Source: Streptomyces rishiriensis
Lineage (GTDB): Bacteria > Actinomycetota > Actinomycetes > Streptomycetales > Streptomycetaceae
NCBI RefSeq assembly: GCF_003112535.1
Contig: NZ_BEWA01000019.1
Location: 124,001 to 188,000 of the forward strand
Length of the DNA stretch: 64,000 bases
Direction of reading: 5' to 3'
The position numbers and the translations under genes are program-made. Positions 18,361-26,215 of the stretch are shown here, in pieces (the first letter of the stretch is position 1; each line of letters starts with the position of its first letter). The notes under the pieces are model-generated. The model saw only the letters and a program-made list of their open reading frames with translations, was not told the origin of the DNA and ran no database searches.

Positions 18361-19145
18361 CCGACCCCCTGAGCGCCGGCCGCGATCCGCTCGGCCGGTG
18401 GCACAGGCTCGCCGACGACGCCGTGCTGCTCGACGGCTTTCACGCCCTCAAGCACGCCGTGCGGTTCGGGGCCGAGATCCCGGTGGCGGTCGCCGTCGAC
18501 CGGCGCGCGGCTCTCGCCCTCGCCGAGGAACTCGCCCCCGACGTGCGCGGGACGCTGGACGGGCTGCTGACGGAGGTCGCGGAGGCGACGTACGCCTCCC
18601 TGGTGCCGCGCCCGCATCCCACCGCGGTCGCCGCCCTGGCCGTGCGGCCCACCCGTGCGGCCAACCTGGAGCAGCTGGGACGCTCGCCCCGGACCGCTCC
18701 CGTCGTGGTCCTCGACCACCCCCGCAACCTGGGCAACGCGGGAGCGGTGATCCGGCTGGCCGCCGGGTTCGGGGCGACCGCGGTGATCACCACCGGCACG
18801 CTCGACCCCTGGCATCCGACCGTGCTGCGCGGCGGGGCGGGGCTGCACTTCGCGACCGCCGTGGAGCGGATGGCCGTCGACGAGCTGCCCGACGGCCCGC
18901 TGTTCGCCCTCGACCCGGAGGGCGACGACATCCGGGGCGTCGAGCTCCCCGACGACGCCCTCCTCGCGTTCGGCTCGGAGCGCAGCGGGCTCTCCGCCGA
19001 ACTGCGCGCGCGGGCCGACCATCTCCTGGCCCTGCCGATGCGCCCCCAGGTCTCCAGCTACAACCTCGCGACCAGCGTGGCCATGACGCTGTACCACTGG
19101 AGCGCCTACGGAGGCGCGCCGCCCGGCGCGCCTCCCGTCCCTTAG
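18357..19145 (+). CDS. TrmH/SpoU family RNA 2'-O-ribose methyltransferase
   Basis: 262 aa. A knotted SPOUT domain follows an N-terminal substrate-binding region. The three family motifs are present: HPRNLGNAGAVIRLA (~120-134), AFGSERSGLS (~201-210) and SSYNLATSVAMTLY (~230-243). It methylates a ribose in tRNA or rRNA using S-adenosylmethionine; the exact site cannot be told from sequence. ATG overlaps the HTTM stop by 4 bp, an operon link that has no obvious functional reason. Confidence 0.9.
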   Translation: MTDPLSAGRDPLGRWHRLADDAVLLDGFHALKHAVRFGAEIPVAVAVDRRAALALAEELAPDVRGTLDGLLTEVAEATYASLVPRPHPTAVAALAVRPTRAANLEQLGRSPRTAPVVVLDHPRNLGNAGAVIRLAAGFGATAVITTGTLDPWHPTVLRGGAGLHFATAVERMAVDELPDGPLFALDPEGDDIRGVELPDDALLAFGSERSGLSAELRARADHLLALPMRPQVSSYNLATSVAMTLYHWSAYGGAPPGAPPVP

Positions 19146-19217
19146 GCCCCTTGGCCCGCCCAGGGCCGCAGGACGGATGTCCTGCGACCCTCAGGCGTCC
19201 CACGGACCTCCCGGACC

Positions 19218-20912
19218 TCAGGCGTCCCTGCGGACCTCCACCACCCGGAACCGGCTGGCGACGAACGCGCCGTCGGTGAGGGCCGCGTTGGCCGCCGGGT
19301 TGCCGCCCGATCCGTGGAAGTCGGAGAACGCGGCCGTCTGGTTGACGTAGACCCCTCCGGTGAGGTTCAGGGACAGCTGGGCCGCCTCTTCCAGGCAGAC
19401 CTCCTGGATCGCCTCCTCCACCTCGCCGTCCGTGGTGTACGCGCCGACCGTCATCGCGCCCTTCTCGCGCACCGTGCGCCGCAGCAGGGCGATCGCGTCG
19501 GCCGCCGAGTCGACCGCGACGGCGAAGGAGACCGGGCCGAAGCACTCGCTCATGTAGGCGGCCTCGTCGTCCGGCTTTGCCCCGTCCAGCTTGACGATCA
19601 CCGGGGTGCGCACGACCGCGTCCGGGAAGTCGGGGTTGCTCACCTCGCGGGAGGCGAGGGCGACTTCGCCGAGGCCCGCCGCCGCCTCCAGGCGGGCCTT
19701 GACGTCCGGGTTGACGATCGCGCCGAGGAGGGCGTTGGCGCGGGCGTCGTCGCCGAGGAGGCCGTCGACCGAGCGGGCGAGGTCGGCGACGACCTCGTCG
19801 AAGCTCTTCGGGCCCTCGTCGGTGAGGATGCCCGCGCGGGGGATCAGCAGGTTCTGGGGGGTGGTGCACATCTGGCCGCTGTACAGGGACAGCGAGAACG
19901 CCAGGTTGGCGAGCATGCCCTTGTAGTCGGCGGTGGAGTGCACGATCACCGTGTTGACGCCGGCCTTCTCGGTGTAGACCTGCGCCTGGCGGGCGTTGGC
20001 CTCCAGCCAGTCGCCGAAGGCGGTGGAGCCGGTGTAGTCGACGATCCTGATCTCGGGCCGGGTGGCCAGGGTCTTGGCGATGCCCTCGCCGGGACGTTCG
20101 GCGGCGAGCGCCACCAGGTTCGGGTCGAAGCCGGCGGCGGCGAGCACCTCCCGGGCGACGCTAACCGTGAGCGCGAGCGGGAGCACCGCGCGCGGGTGGG
20201 GCTTGACCAGGACCGCGTTGCCGGTGGCCAGGGAGGCGAACAGGCCGGGGTAGCCGTTCCAGGTGGGGAAGGTGTTGCAGCCGATGAGCAGGGCAATGCC
20301 GCGCGGGACCGGTGTGAAGCTCTTGGTCAGCGTGAGCGGGTCGCGCTTGCCCTGGGGCTTGCTCCACTCCGCCGTGCCGGGGGTGCGGACCTGCTCCGCG
20401 TACGCGTAGGCCACCGCTTCCAGACCGCGGTCCTGCGCGTGCGGGCCGCCGGCCTGGAACGCCATCATGAAGGCCTGGCCGGAGGTGTGCATGACCGCGT
20501 GGGCGAACTCGTGCGTCCGGTCGCTGATCCGCTTGAGGATCTCCAGACAGACCACCGCGCGGACCTCCGCGCCCGCGTCCCGCCAGGCGCGCTGTCCGGC
20601 CGTCATGGCGGGCAGCAGTTCGTCCACGTCCGCGTGCGGGTACGTCACGCCCAGCGCGGCGCCGTACGGCGACACCTCGCCGCCCACCCAGTCGTCGGTG
20701 CCGGGCTGGCCGAGGTCGAGGCGGGTGTTCAGGACGGCGTCGAAGGCGGCCTTGCCGGCCGCCGCGTCCAGGCTGCCGTTCTCCCCGTAGGCCTTGGGGT
20801 GTTCCGGGTGCGGGGACCAGTACGCGCGGGTGCGGATCGCTTCCAGGGCCTGGTCGAGGGTGGGCCGGTGCTGAGCGATCAGAGCGTGCGCGGTCAGTTC
20901 GGCGGCGGCCAT
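19218..20912 (-). CDS. paaN: phenylacetic acid degradation protein PaaN (aldehyde dehydrogenase family)
   Basis: 564 aa aldehyde dehydrogenase-like protein of the PaaN group. Substrate/NAD-binding elements include CNTFPTWNGYPGLF and GNAVLVKPHP; the catalytic Cys is in SGQMCTTPQN. It lacks the C-terminal MaoC hydratase domain of PaaZ. It probably oxidises the ring-opened aldehyde intermediate of phenylacetyl-CoA degradation. It is divergent from paaH-paaR across 159 bp that contain a PaaR-type operator. ATG at 20910-20912, preceded by CAAGACGAGGAG on the minus strand. Confidence 0.9.
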   Translation of the reverse strand: MAAAELTAHALIAQHRPTLDQALEAIRTRAYWSPHPEHPKAYGENGSLDAAAGKAAFDAVLNTRLDLGQPGTDDWVGGEVSPYGAALGVTYPHADVDELLPAMTAGQRAWRDAGAEVRAVVCLEILKRISDRTHEFAHAVMHTSGQAFMMAFQAGGPHAQDRGLEAVAYAYAEQVRTPGTAEWSKPQGKRDPLTLTKSFTPVPRGIALLIGCNTFPTWNGYPGLFASLATGNAVLVKPHPRAVLPLALTVSVAREVLAAAGFDPNLVALAAERPGEGIAKTLATRPEIRIVDYTGSTAFGDWLEANARQAQVYTEKAGVNTVIVHSTADYKGMLANLAFSLSLYSGQMCTTPQNLLIPRAGILTDEGPKSFDEVVADLARSVDGLLGDDARANALLGAIVNPDVKARLEAAAGLGEVALASREVSNPDFPDAVVRTPVIVKLDGAKPDDEAAYMSECFGPVSFAVAVDSAADAIALLRRTVREKGAMTVGAYTTDGEVEEAIQEVCLEEAAQLSLNLTGGVYVNQTAAFSDFHGSGGNPAANAALTDGAFVASRFRVVEVRRDA

Positions 20913-20994
20913 GCGGGACCAACTCCTCGTCTTGAGAACTCTCCGTCGAGCTCGTGGCCTGGCGGAAACCTGGGCGGGAACAGCCAGTCACCGC

Positions 20995-21015
20995 TAGAGT
21001 AACCGAACGATCGGT
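20995..21015 (+). promoter_or_regulatory. paaH promoter -10 with PaaR-type operator over the start point
   Basis: TAGAGT (20995-21000) is a good -10; the -35 region is poor. ACCGAACGATCGGT at 21002-21015 is a 14-bp palindrome matching ACCGNNCGNNCGGT and would cover the transcription start. It can also serve paaN in the other direction. Confidence 0.7.
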
Positions 21016-21071
21016 CGGGACAAGGGGGCCTGCCGCATCTGTGGAAATCCCCGTGCGGGAGGATCGCGCAC

Positions 21072-22586
21072 ATGACAGCACTCGACCTCAGCAGCCCCGT
21101 GGCCGTCGTCGGCGCCGGCACCATGGGCCAGGGCATCGCCCAGGTCGCGCTGGTCGCCGGCCACCGCGTGCGGCTGTACGACGCCGTCCCGGGCCGCGCC
21201 CGTGAAGCGGCCGCCGCGATCGGCGCCCGCCTCGACCGGCTCGTCGAGAAGGACCGCCTCGCGGCCGGTGACCGCGACGAGGCATGCGCCCGTCTGCACG
21301 CCGCCCAGGACCTCGCCGACCTCGCCGACTGCTCGTTGGTCGTCGAGGCCGTCGTCGAACGCCTGGACGTCAAGCAGGAACTGTTCCGGCAGCTGGAGGA
21401 CGTGGTCGGCGAGGACTGCCTGCTCGCCACCAACACCTCGTCCCTGTCGGTGACCGCCGTCGGCGGCGCCCTGCGCAACCCCGGCCGATTCGTGGGCCTG
21501 CATTTCTTCAACCCGGCACCGCTGCTGCCGCTGGTCGAGGTGGTCTCGGGGTACGCCACCGACGTCACCTCGGCCACGCGCGCGTACGAGACCGCCCGCG
21601 CCTGGGGCAAGACGCCGGTCGCCTGCGCCGACACCCCCGGCTTCATCGTGAACCGCATCGCCCGGCCCTTCTACGCCGAGGCGTTCGCCGTCTACGAGGC
21701 ACAGGGCGCCGACCCCGCCACCATCGACGCCGTCCTGCGCGAGTCGGGCGGCTTCCGGATGGGCGCCTTCGAGCTGACCGACCTGATCGGGCAGGACGTC
21801 AACGAGTCGGTGACGCACTGCGTGTGGCAGTCCTTCTTCCAGGACGCGCGCTTCACGCCCTCGCTCGCCCAGCGCCGCCTCGTCGAGTCGGGCCGGCTCG
21901 GCCGTAAGACCGGCCAGGGCTGGTACGACTACCGGGAGGGGGCCGAGCCCGCCGAGCCGCACACCGCGGAGAAGGCCCAGCCGCCCGCCTACGTCGTCGC
22001 CGAGGGCGACCTGGGCCCCGCCTCGGAGCTGCTCGCGCTGATCCGGGAGGCGGGCATCCAGGTCCGCGAGGAGGAAGAGGACCACGGCACCCGCCTGGTG
22101 CTGCCCAGCGGTGGCCAGCTGGCCCTCGCCGACGGCCAGACCTCCGTGGAGTTCCGGGACGTCGTCTACTTCGACCTCGCCCTGGACTACCGCAAGGCCA
22201 CCCGCATCGCCCTGTCCGCCTCGCAGGACACCGCCCCGCAGACCATGTCCGAGGCGATCGGCCTCTTCCAGGCGCTCGGCAAGAACGTCAGCGTCATCGG
22301 CGACGTCCCCGGCATGATCGTCGCCCGCACGGTCGCCCGCATCGTCGACCTCGCGCACGACGCCGTGGCCAAGGGCGTCGCCACCGAGGAGGACGTCGAC
22401 ACCGCGATGCGCCTGGGCGTGAACTACCCCCTCGGCCCCTTCGAGTGGAGCCGCAGGCTGGGCCGCATGTGGGCCTACTCCCTCCTCGACGACCTGCACG
22501 ACCGCGACCCCGGCGGCCGCTACGCGCCGTCCCTCGCGCTGTACCGGCACTCCTACGCCACCGAGAAGCGGGAGGGCGCCTCGTGA
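21072..22586 (+). CDS. paaH: 3-hydroxyacyl-CoA dehydrogenase PaaH
   Basis: 504 aa. An N-terminal Rossmann fold has VVGAGTMGQGIAQ (residues ~12-24), NAD specificity from the following acidic turn, catalytic GLHFFNPAP near residue 143, and DTPGFIVNRI near 190. Two 3HCDH C-terminal domains follow (FRMGAFELTDLIGQD and a second copy near 445-485, NYPLGPFEWSR), the usual PaaH/PaaC architecture. It oxidises 3-hydroxyadipyl-CoA to 3-oxoadipyl-CoA with NAD. First gene of a two-gene unit with the TetR regulator, whose GTG overlaps its stop by 4 bp. Confidence 0.92.
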   Translation: MTALDLSSPVAVVGAGTMGQGIAQVALVAGHRVRLYDAVPGRAREAAAAIGARLDRLVEKDRLAAGDRDEACARLHAAQDLADLADCSLVVEAVVERLDVKQELFRQLEDVVGEDCLLATNTSSLSVTAVGGALRNPGRFVGLHFFNPAPLLPLVEVVSGYATDVTSATRAYETARAWGKTPVACADTPGFIVNRIARPFYAEAFAVYEAQGADPATIDAVLRESGGFRMGAFELTDLIGQDVNESVTHCVWQSFFQDARFTPSLAQRRLVESGRLGRKTGQGWYDYREGAEPAEPHTAEKAQPPAYVVAEGDLGPASELLALIREAGIQVREEEEDHGTRLVLPSGGQLALADGQTSVEFRDVVYFDLALDYRKATRIALSASQDTAPQTMSEAIGLFQALGKNVSVIGDVPGMIVARTVARIVDLAHDAVAKGVATEEDVDTAMRLGVNYPLGPFEWSRRLGRMWAYSLLDDLHDRDPGGRYAPSLALYRHSYATEKREGAS

Positions 22587-23194
22587 CCACCGCCAAGCGC
22601 GACACCTACACCCCGGAGACCCTGCTCTCCGTAGCCGTCCAGGTCTTCAACGAGCGTGGCTACGACGGCACCTCCATGGAGCACCTCTCCAGGGCGGCCG
22701 GCATCTCCAAGTCGTCGATCTACCACCATGTCGCCGGCAAGGAGGAACTGCTGCGGCGGGCCGTCAGCCGCGCCCTGGACGGCCTCTTCGGGATCCTCGG
22801 CGAGGAGCACGCGCGTGTGGGGCACGCCTCGCACCGCCTGGAGTACGTCGTGCGGCGCATGGTCGAGGTGCTGATCGGCGAACTGCCCTACGTGACGCTG
22901 CTGCTGCGCGTACGCGGCAACACCGACACCGAGCGGTGGGCACTGGAACGGCGCCGGGACTTCGACCACCGCGTCGCCGACCTGCTGCGGGCGGCCGCCG
23001 CCGACGGGGACGTCCGCGGCGACATGGAGGTGCGGCTCGCCACCCGCCTGGTCTTCGGCATGATCAACTCGATCGTCGAGTGGTACCGGCCCGGCGGCCG
23101 GGGGATGGTCGAGAGCGAGGTGGCCGACGCGGTGGTGCGGCTGGTCTTCGAGGGCCTGCGGACGGCCCCGGCCGGGCCGGACACCCCGGCCTGA
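22583..23194 (+). CDS. paaR: TetR/AcrR family regulator, probable PaaR
   Basis: 203 aa. The N-terminal TetR helix-turn-helix is clear: YDGTSMEHLSRAAGISKSSI followed by YHHVAGKEELL (residues ~28-58). The ligand domain is helical, with an FGMINSIVEWYRPGGRG segment near 155-171. GTG start at 22583 overlaps the paaH stop. Position inside the paa unit, plus ACCGNNCGNNCGGT sites at the paa promoters, suggests it is PaaR, the phenylacetyl-CoA-responsive repressor known from corynebacteria. The symbol is by context, not proof. It would be autoregulated through the site at 21002. Confidence 0.8.
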   Translation: MTTAKRDTYTPETLLSVAVQVFNERGYDGTSMEHLSRAAGISKSSIYHHVAGKEELLRRAVSRALDGLFGILGEEHARVGHASHRLEYVVRRMVEVLIGELPYVTLLLRVRGNTDTERWALERRRDFDHRVADLLRAAAADGDVRGDMEVRLATRLVFGMINSIVEWYRPGGRGMVESEVADAVVRLVFEGLRTAPAGPDTPA

Positions 23195-23200
23195 CCCGTC

Positions 23201-23236
23201 CACCCGGCCGGCCCTGTTCACCCGGCCGGCCCTGTT
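23201..23236. repeat. tandem duplication of 18 bp after paaR
   Basis: CACCCGGCCGGCCCTGTT occurs twice back to back (23201-23218 and 23219-23236), between the convergent paaR and bkdR genes. Each copy holds CCGGCCGG, self-complementary, so it may also fold. Confidence 0.85.
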
Positions 23237-23275
23237 GACCAGGCCGGACCGGCGCTCTCAGGCTCGGTCCGCCGC

Positions 23276-23902
23276 TCAGCCCTGTGGCTCCAGGTCCTCC
23301 TCCTCGAACACCAGCAGCGTGCGGGTGCTGAGCACCTCGGGGATCGCCTGGAGCCGGGTCAGCACCACCTCGCGCAGTGCCCTGTTGTCGGGCGTGTGCA
23401 CCAGCAGCAGGACGTCGAAGTCGCCCCCGACGAGGGCGATGTGGGAGGCGCCGGGCAGCTGTCTGAGCTGCTCGCGCACCGTCCGCCAGGAGTTCTGCAC
23501 GATCTTCAGGGTGATGTAGGCGCTCGTGCCCTGTCCGGCGCGCTCGTGGTTCACGCGGGCGCCGAAGCCGCGGATGACCCCGTCGTCGATGAGCCGGTTG
23601 ATCCGCGCGTAGGCGTTGGCCCGCGAGACGTGGACCCGCTCGGCGACCGACCGTATCGAGGCGCGGCCGTCCGCCTGGAGCATCTGCAGGATGTCCTGGT
23701 CGATCGCGTCGAGCGGTCGCGCCGGCGGCAGCGCGGCGCCTGCCGACGGCGGGAGAGCCGTCGACGGCGCGGGACCGCTCGACGGCGGAGGTCCTCCGGA
23801 CGGCGTAGGGCCGGCCGACGGCGGGGGCCCGCTCTGCGCGGGGCTGCTCGGCGGAAGCGCGGCACCGTTCTCCGGCCCTTCGGCCATTTGTTCAGGTGCC
23901 AT
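23276..23902 (-). CDS. bkdR: Lrp/AsnC family regulator BkdR
   Basis: Typical Lrp protein preceded by an unusual Pro/Ser/Gly-rich N-terminal tail of about 55 residues. The helix-turn-helix is at LDAIDQDILQMLQADGRASI and SVAERVHVSRANAYARINRL; the C-terminal RAM ligand domain contains ALVGGDFDVLLLVHT. It lies divergent from bkdA across a 175-bp gap, the arrangement of Streptomyces bkdR, a regulator of branched-chain keto-acid dehydrogenase genes. Start at 23902 (MAPEQM) chosen for the GGCGGGGGG just upstream; an in-frame ATG at 23923 is possible and would add 7 residues. The long Pro tail is not part of the DNA-binding fold. Confidence 0.88.
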   Translation of the reverse strand: MAPEQMAEGPENGAALPPSSPAQSGPPPSAGPTPSGGPPPSSGPAPSTALPPSAGAALPPARPLDAIDQDILQMLQADGRASIRSVAERVHVSRANAYARINRLIDDGVIRGFGARVNHERAGQGTSAYITLKIVQNSWRTVREQLRQLPGASHIALVGGDFDVLLLVHTPDNRALREVVLTRLQAIPEVLSTRTLLVFEEEDLEPQG

Positions 23903-23940
23903 GTCCCCCCGCCTTCCCAGCATGGACGTACTGCGTCCAT

Positions 23941-23976
23941 CTCAGGTTGTGGAGAACCGTTTGTCCACAGCCTGAG
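23941..23976. promoter_or_regulatory. 36-bp dyad between bkdR and bkdA, candidate BkdR operator
   Basis: CTCAGGTTGTGG (23941-23952) is inverted at 23965-23976 with one mismatch, spacer 12 bp. It overlaps the proposed -35 of the bkdA promoter and lies just upstream of bkdR, so it could serve autoregulation. It also contains TTGTCCACA (23961-23969), which equals a Streptomyces DnaA box, probably by chance. Confidence 0.55.
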
Positions 23977-24017
23977 GGGGCCTGTAGCCAAAATGTGCCG
24001 ACGACCGAACAATCGGT
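23961..24017 (+). promoter_or_regulatory. bkdA promoter with downstream PaaR-like operator
   Basis: TTGTCC (23961-23966) and TAGCCA (23985-23990) are 18 bp apart, giving a start near 23998. ACCGAACAATCGGT (24004-24017) follows at once; it differs by one central base from the paaH operator. The geometry equals that of paaA, with the operator just after +1. Confidence 0.55.
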
Positions 24018-24077
24018 AGGTGAGGCGGGTCACACCCGACACGCCTCCCGTAGCCGCATCCCCGAGGAGGTGCCGTC

Positions 24078-25211
24078 ATGACGGTCATGGAGCAGCGGGG
24101 CACGTACCGGCCGACTCCGCCGCCGGCCTGGCAGCCCCGTACCGACCCCGCGCCGCTGCTGCCCGACGCGGTGCCGTACCGCGTCCTCGGCACCGACGCG
24201 GCCGCACAGGCCGACCCGGAGCTGATGCGCCGGCTGTACGCCCAGCTGGTGCGCGGCCGCCGCTACAACGTCCAGGCCACCGCACTCACCAAACAGGGCA
24301 GACTCGCCGTCTACCCCTCCAGCACCGGCCAGGAGGCCTGCGAGGTCGCCGCCGCGCTCGTCCTGGAGGAGCGCGACTGGCTGTTCCCCAGCTACCGCGA
24401 CACCCTCGCCGTCGTCGCACGCGGTGTGGACCCGGTCGAGGCCCTCACTCTGCTGCGCGGCGACTGGCACACCGGCTACGACCCCTACGAGCACCGGGTG
24501 GCTCCCCTGTGCACCCCGCTCGCCACCCAGCTTCCGCATGCCGTGGGCCTCGCGCACGCCGCCCGCCTCAGGGGCGACGACGTGGTCGCGCTCGCCATGG
24601 TCGGTGACGGCGGCACCAGCGAGGGCGACTTCCACGAGGCGCTGAACTTCGCCGCCGTCTGGCAGGCGCCGGTCGTCTTCCTCGTACAGAACAACGGCTT
24701 CGCGATCTCCGTCCCCCTCGCCAAGCAGACCGCCGCGCCCTCGCTGGCCCACAAGGCCGTCGGATACGGCATGCCGGGTCGCCTGGTGGACGGCAACGAC
24801 GCGGCCGCCGTGCACGAGGTGCTGGCCGACGCCGTGCGCCGGGCGCGGGAGGGCGGCGGTCCGACCCTCGTGGAGGCGGTCACCTACCGCATCGACGCCC
24901 ACACCAACGCCGACGACGCCACCCGCTACCGCGGCGACGCAGAGGTGCAGACCTGGCGTGAGCACGACCCGATCCAGCTGCTGGAGCGCGAGCTGACCGC
25001 GCGCGGGCTGCTCGACGAGGACGCCCGGCGGTCCGCGCGGGACGCGGCCGAGGCGATGGCCGCGGACCTGCGTGCCCGGATGAACCAGGACCCGGTCCTC
25101 GACCCGATGGACCTGTTCTCCCACGTCTACGCCGAGCCCACTCCGCAGCTGCGCGAGCAGCAGGCGCTGCTGCGGGCCGAGCTCGAGGCCGAGCAGGAAG
25201 GCGCGCACTGA
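24078..25211 (+). CDS. bkdA: branched-chain 2-oxoacid dehydrogenase E1 alpha (bkdR-linked copy)
   Basis: 377 aa. The thiamine-diphosphate motif runs from GDGGTSEGDFHEALN to VVFLVQNNG (GDG...NN, residues ~176-205). The conserved YRIDAHTNADDATRYR loop is near 270-285. With E1 beta it decarboxylates branched 2-oxoacids from Val, Leu and Ile and passes the acyl group to E2, feeding branched starters for fatty acids and polyketides. It corresponds to the bkdA2-type copy of S. coelicolor naming (my identification from order). Ends in TGATG, 1-bp overlap with E1 beta. A related PDH-like role cannot be excluded by sequence alone, but the bkdR neighbour argues for branched-chain substrates. Confidence 0.88.
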   Translation: MTVMEQRGTYRPTPPPAWQPRTDPAPLLPDAVPYRVLGTDAAAQADPELMRRLYAQLVRGRRYNVQATALTKQGRLAVYPSSTGQEACEVAAALVLEERDWLFPSYRDTLAVVARGVDPVEALTLLRGDWHTGYDPYEHRVAPLCTPLATQLPHAVGLAHAARLRGDDVVALAMVGDGGTSEGDFHEALNFAAVWQAPVVFLVQNNGFAISVPLAKQTAAPSLAHKAVGYGMPGRLVDGNDAAAVHEVLADAVRRAREGGGPTLVEAVTYRIDAHTNADDATRYRGDAEVQTWREHDPIQLLERELTARGLLDEDARRSARDAAEAMAADLRARMNQDPVLDPMDLFSHVYAEPTPQLREQQALLRAELEAEQEGAH

Positions 25212-26215
25212 TGACGACCGTCGCCCTCAAGCCCGCCACCATGGCGCAGGCCCTCACGCGCGGGCTGCGCGACGCCATGGCCGCCGACCCCGCCGTGCAC
25301 GTCCTGGGCGAGGACGTGGGCGCTCTCGGCGGTGTCTTCCGGGTCACCGACGGGCTGGTGAAGGAGTTCGGCGAGGACCGCTGCACGGACACACCGCTCG
25401 CCGAGGCCGGCATCCTCGGCACCGCCGTCGGCATGGCCATGTACGGCCTGCGGCCGGTCGTGGAGATGCAGTTCGACGCGTTCGCCTACCCGGCGTTCGA
25501 GCAGCTCATCAGCCATGTCGCCCGGATGCGCAACCGCACGCGTGGCCGGATGCCCCTGCCGATCACCGTCCGCGTGCCCTACGGCGGCGGCATCGGAGGC
25601 GTCGAGCACCACAGCGACTCCTCCGAGGCCTACTACATGGCGACCCCGGGCCTGCACGTCGTCACGCCCGCCACGGTCGCCGACGCCTATGGCCTGCTGC
25701 GCGCCTCCATCGCCTCCGACGACCCGGTCGTCTTCCTCGAACCCAAGCGCCTGTACTGGTCCAAGGACGCCTGGAACCCGGAGGAGCCGACGGACGTCGA
25801 GCCGATCGGACGTGCGGTGGTGCGGCGTCCGGGCCGCAGCGCCACACTGATCACGTACGGGCCGTCGGTTCCGGTCTGCCTCGAAGCCGCCGAGGCGGCG
25901 CGCGCCGAGGGCTGGGACCTCGAGGTCGTCGACCTGCGCTCGCTGGTGCCCTTCGACGACGAGACGGTCGCCGCGTCGGTACGCCGTACCGGCCGCGCGG
26001 TCGTCGTCCACGAGTCGGGCTCCTATGGCGGCCCGGGCGGGGAGATCGCGGCCCGTGTCACCGAGCGCTGCTTCCACCACCTGGAGGCGCCGGTGCTGCG
26101 CGTGGCCGGGTTCGACCTGCCGTATCCGCCGCCGATGCTGGAGCGCCACCACCTGCCCGGCGTCGACCGCATCCTCGACGCCGTGGCGCGGCTGCAGTGG
26201 GAGGCCGGGAACTGA
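25211..26215 (+). CDS. bkdB: branched-chain 2-oxoacid dehydrogenase E1 beta (bkdR-linked copy)
   Basis: 334 aa transketolase-type beta subunit. Family features: VLGEDVGALGGVFRVTDGL, DTPLAEAGILGTAVGMA, RVPYGGGIGGVEHHSDS, and the C-terminal EAPVLRVAGFDLPYPP. It forms an alpha2beta2 E1 with the upstream gene. Starts and ends with 1-bp overlaps (TGATG) to its neighbours, so E1 alpha, E1 beta and E2 are made in one coupled unit. Confidence 0.9.
   Translation: MTTVALKPATMAQALTRGLRDAMAADPAVHVLGEDVGALGGVFRVTDGLVKEFGEDRCTDTPLAEAGILGTAVGMAMYGLRPVVEMQFDAFAYPAFEQLISHVARMRNRTRGRMPLPITVRVPYGGGIGGVEHHSDSSEAYYMATPGLHVVTPATVADAYGLLRASIASDDPVVFLEPKRLYWSKDAWNPEEPTDVEPIGRAVVRRPGRSATLITYGPSVPVCLEAAEAARAEGWDLEVVDLRSLVPFDDETVAASVRRTGRAVVVHESGSYGGPGGEIAARVTERCFHHLEAPVLRVAGFDLPYPPPMLERHHLPGVDRILDAVARLQWEAGN

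Noticed and set aside
23961..23969. DnaA box TTGTCCACA as sign of oriC
   Set aside because: Isolated; another DnaA-like TTATCCACA (near 15952-15960, minus) is also single. oriC needs a dense cluster.
23953..24017. T-box or riboswitch before bkdA
   Set aside because: The region is better explained by a dyad and palindromic protein site; no conserved RNA core is seen.
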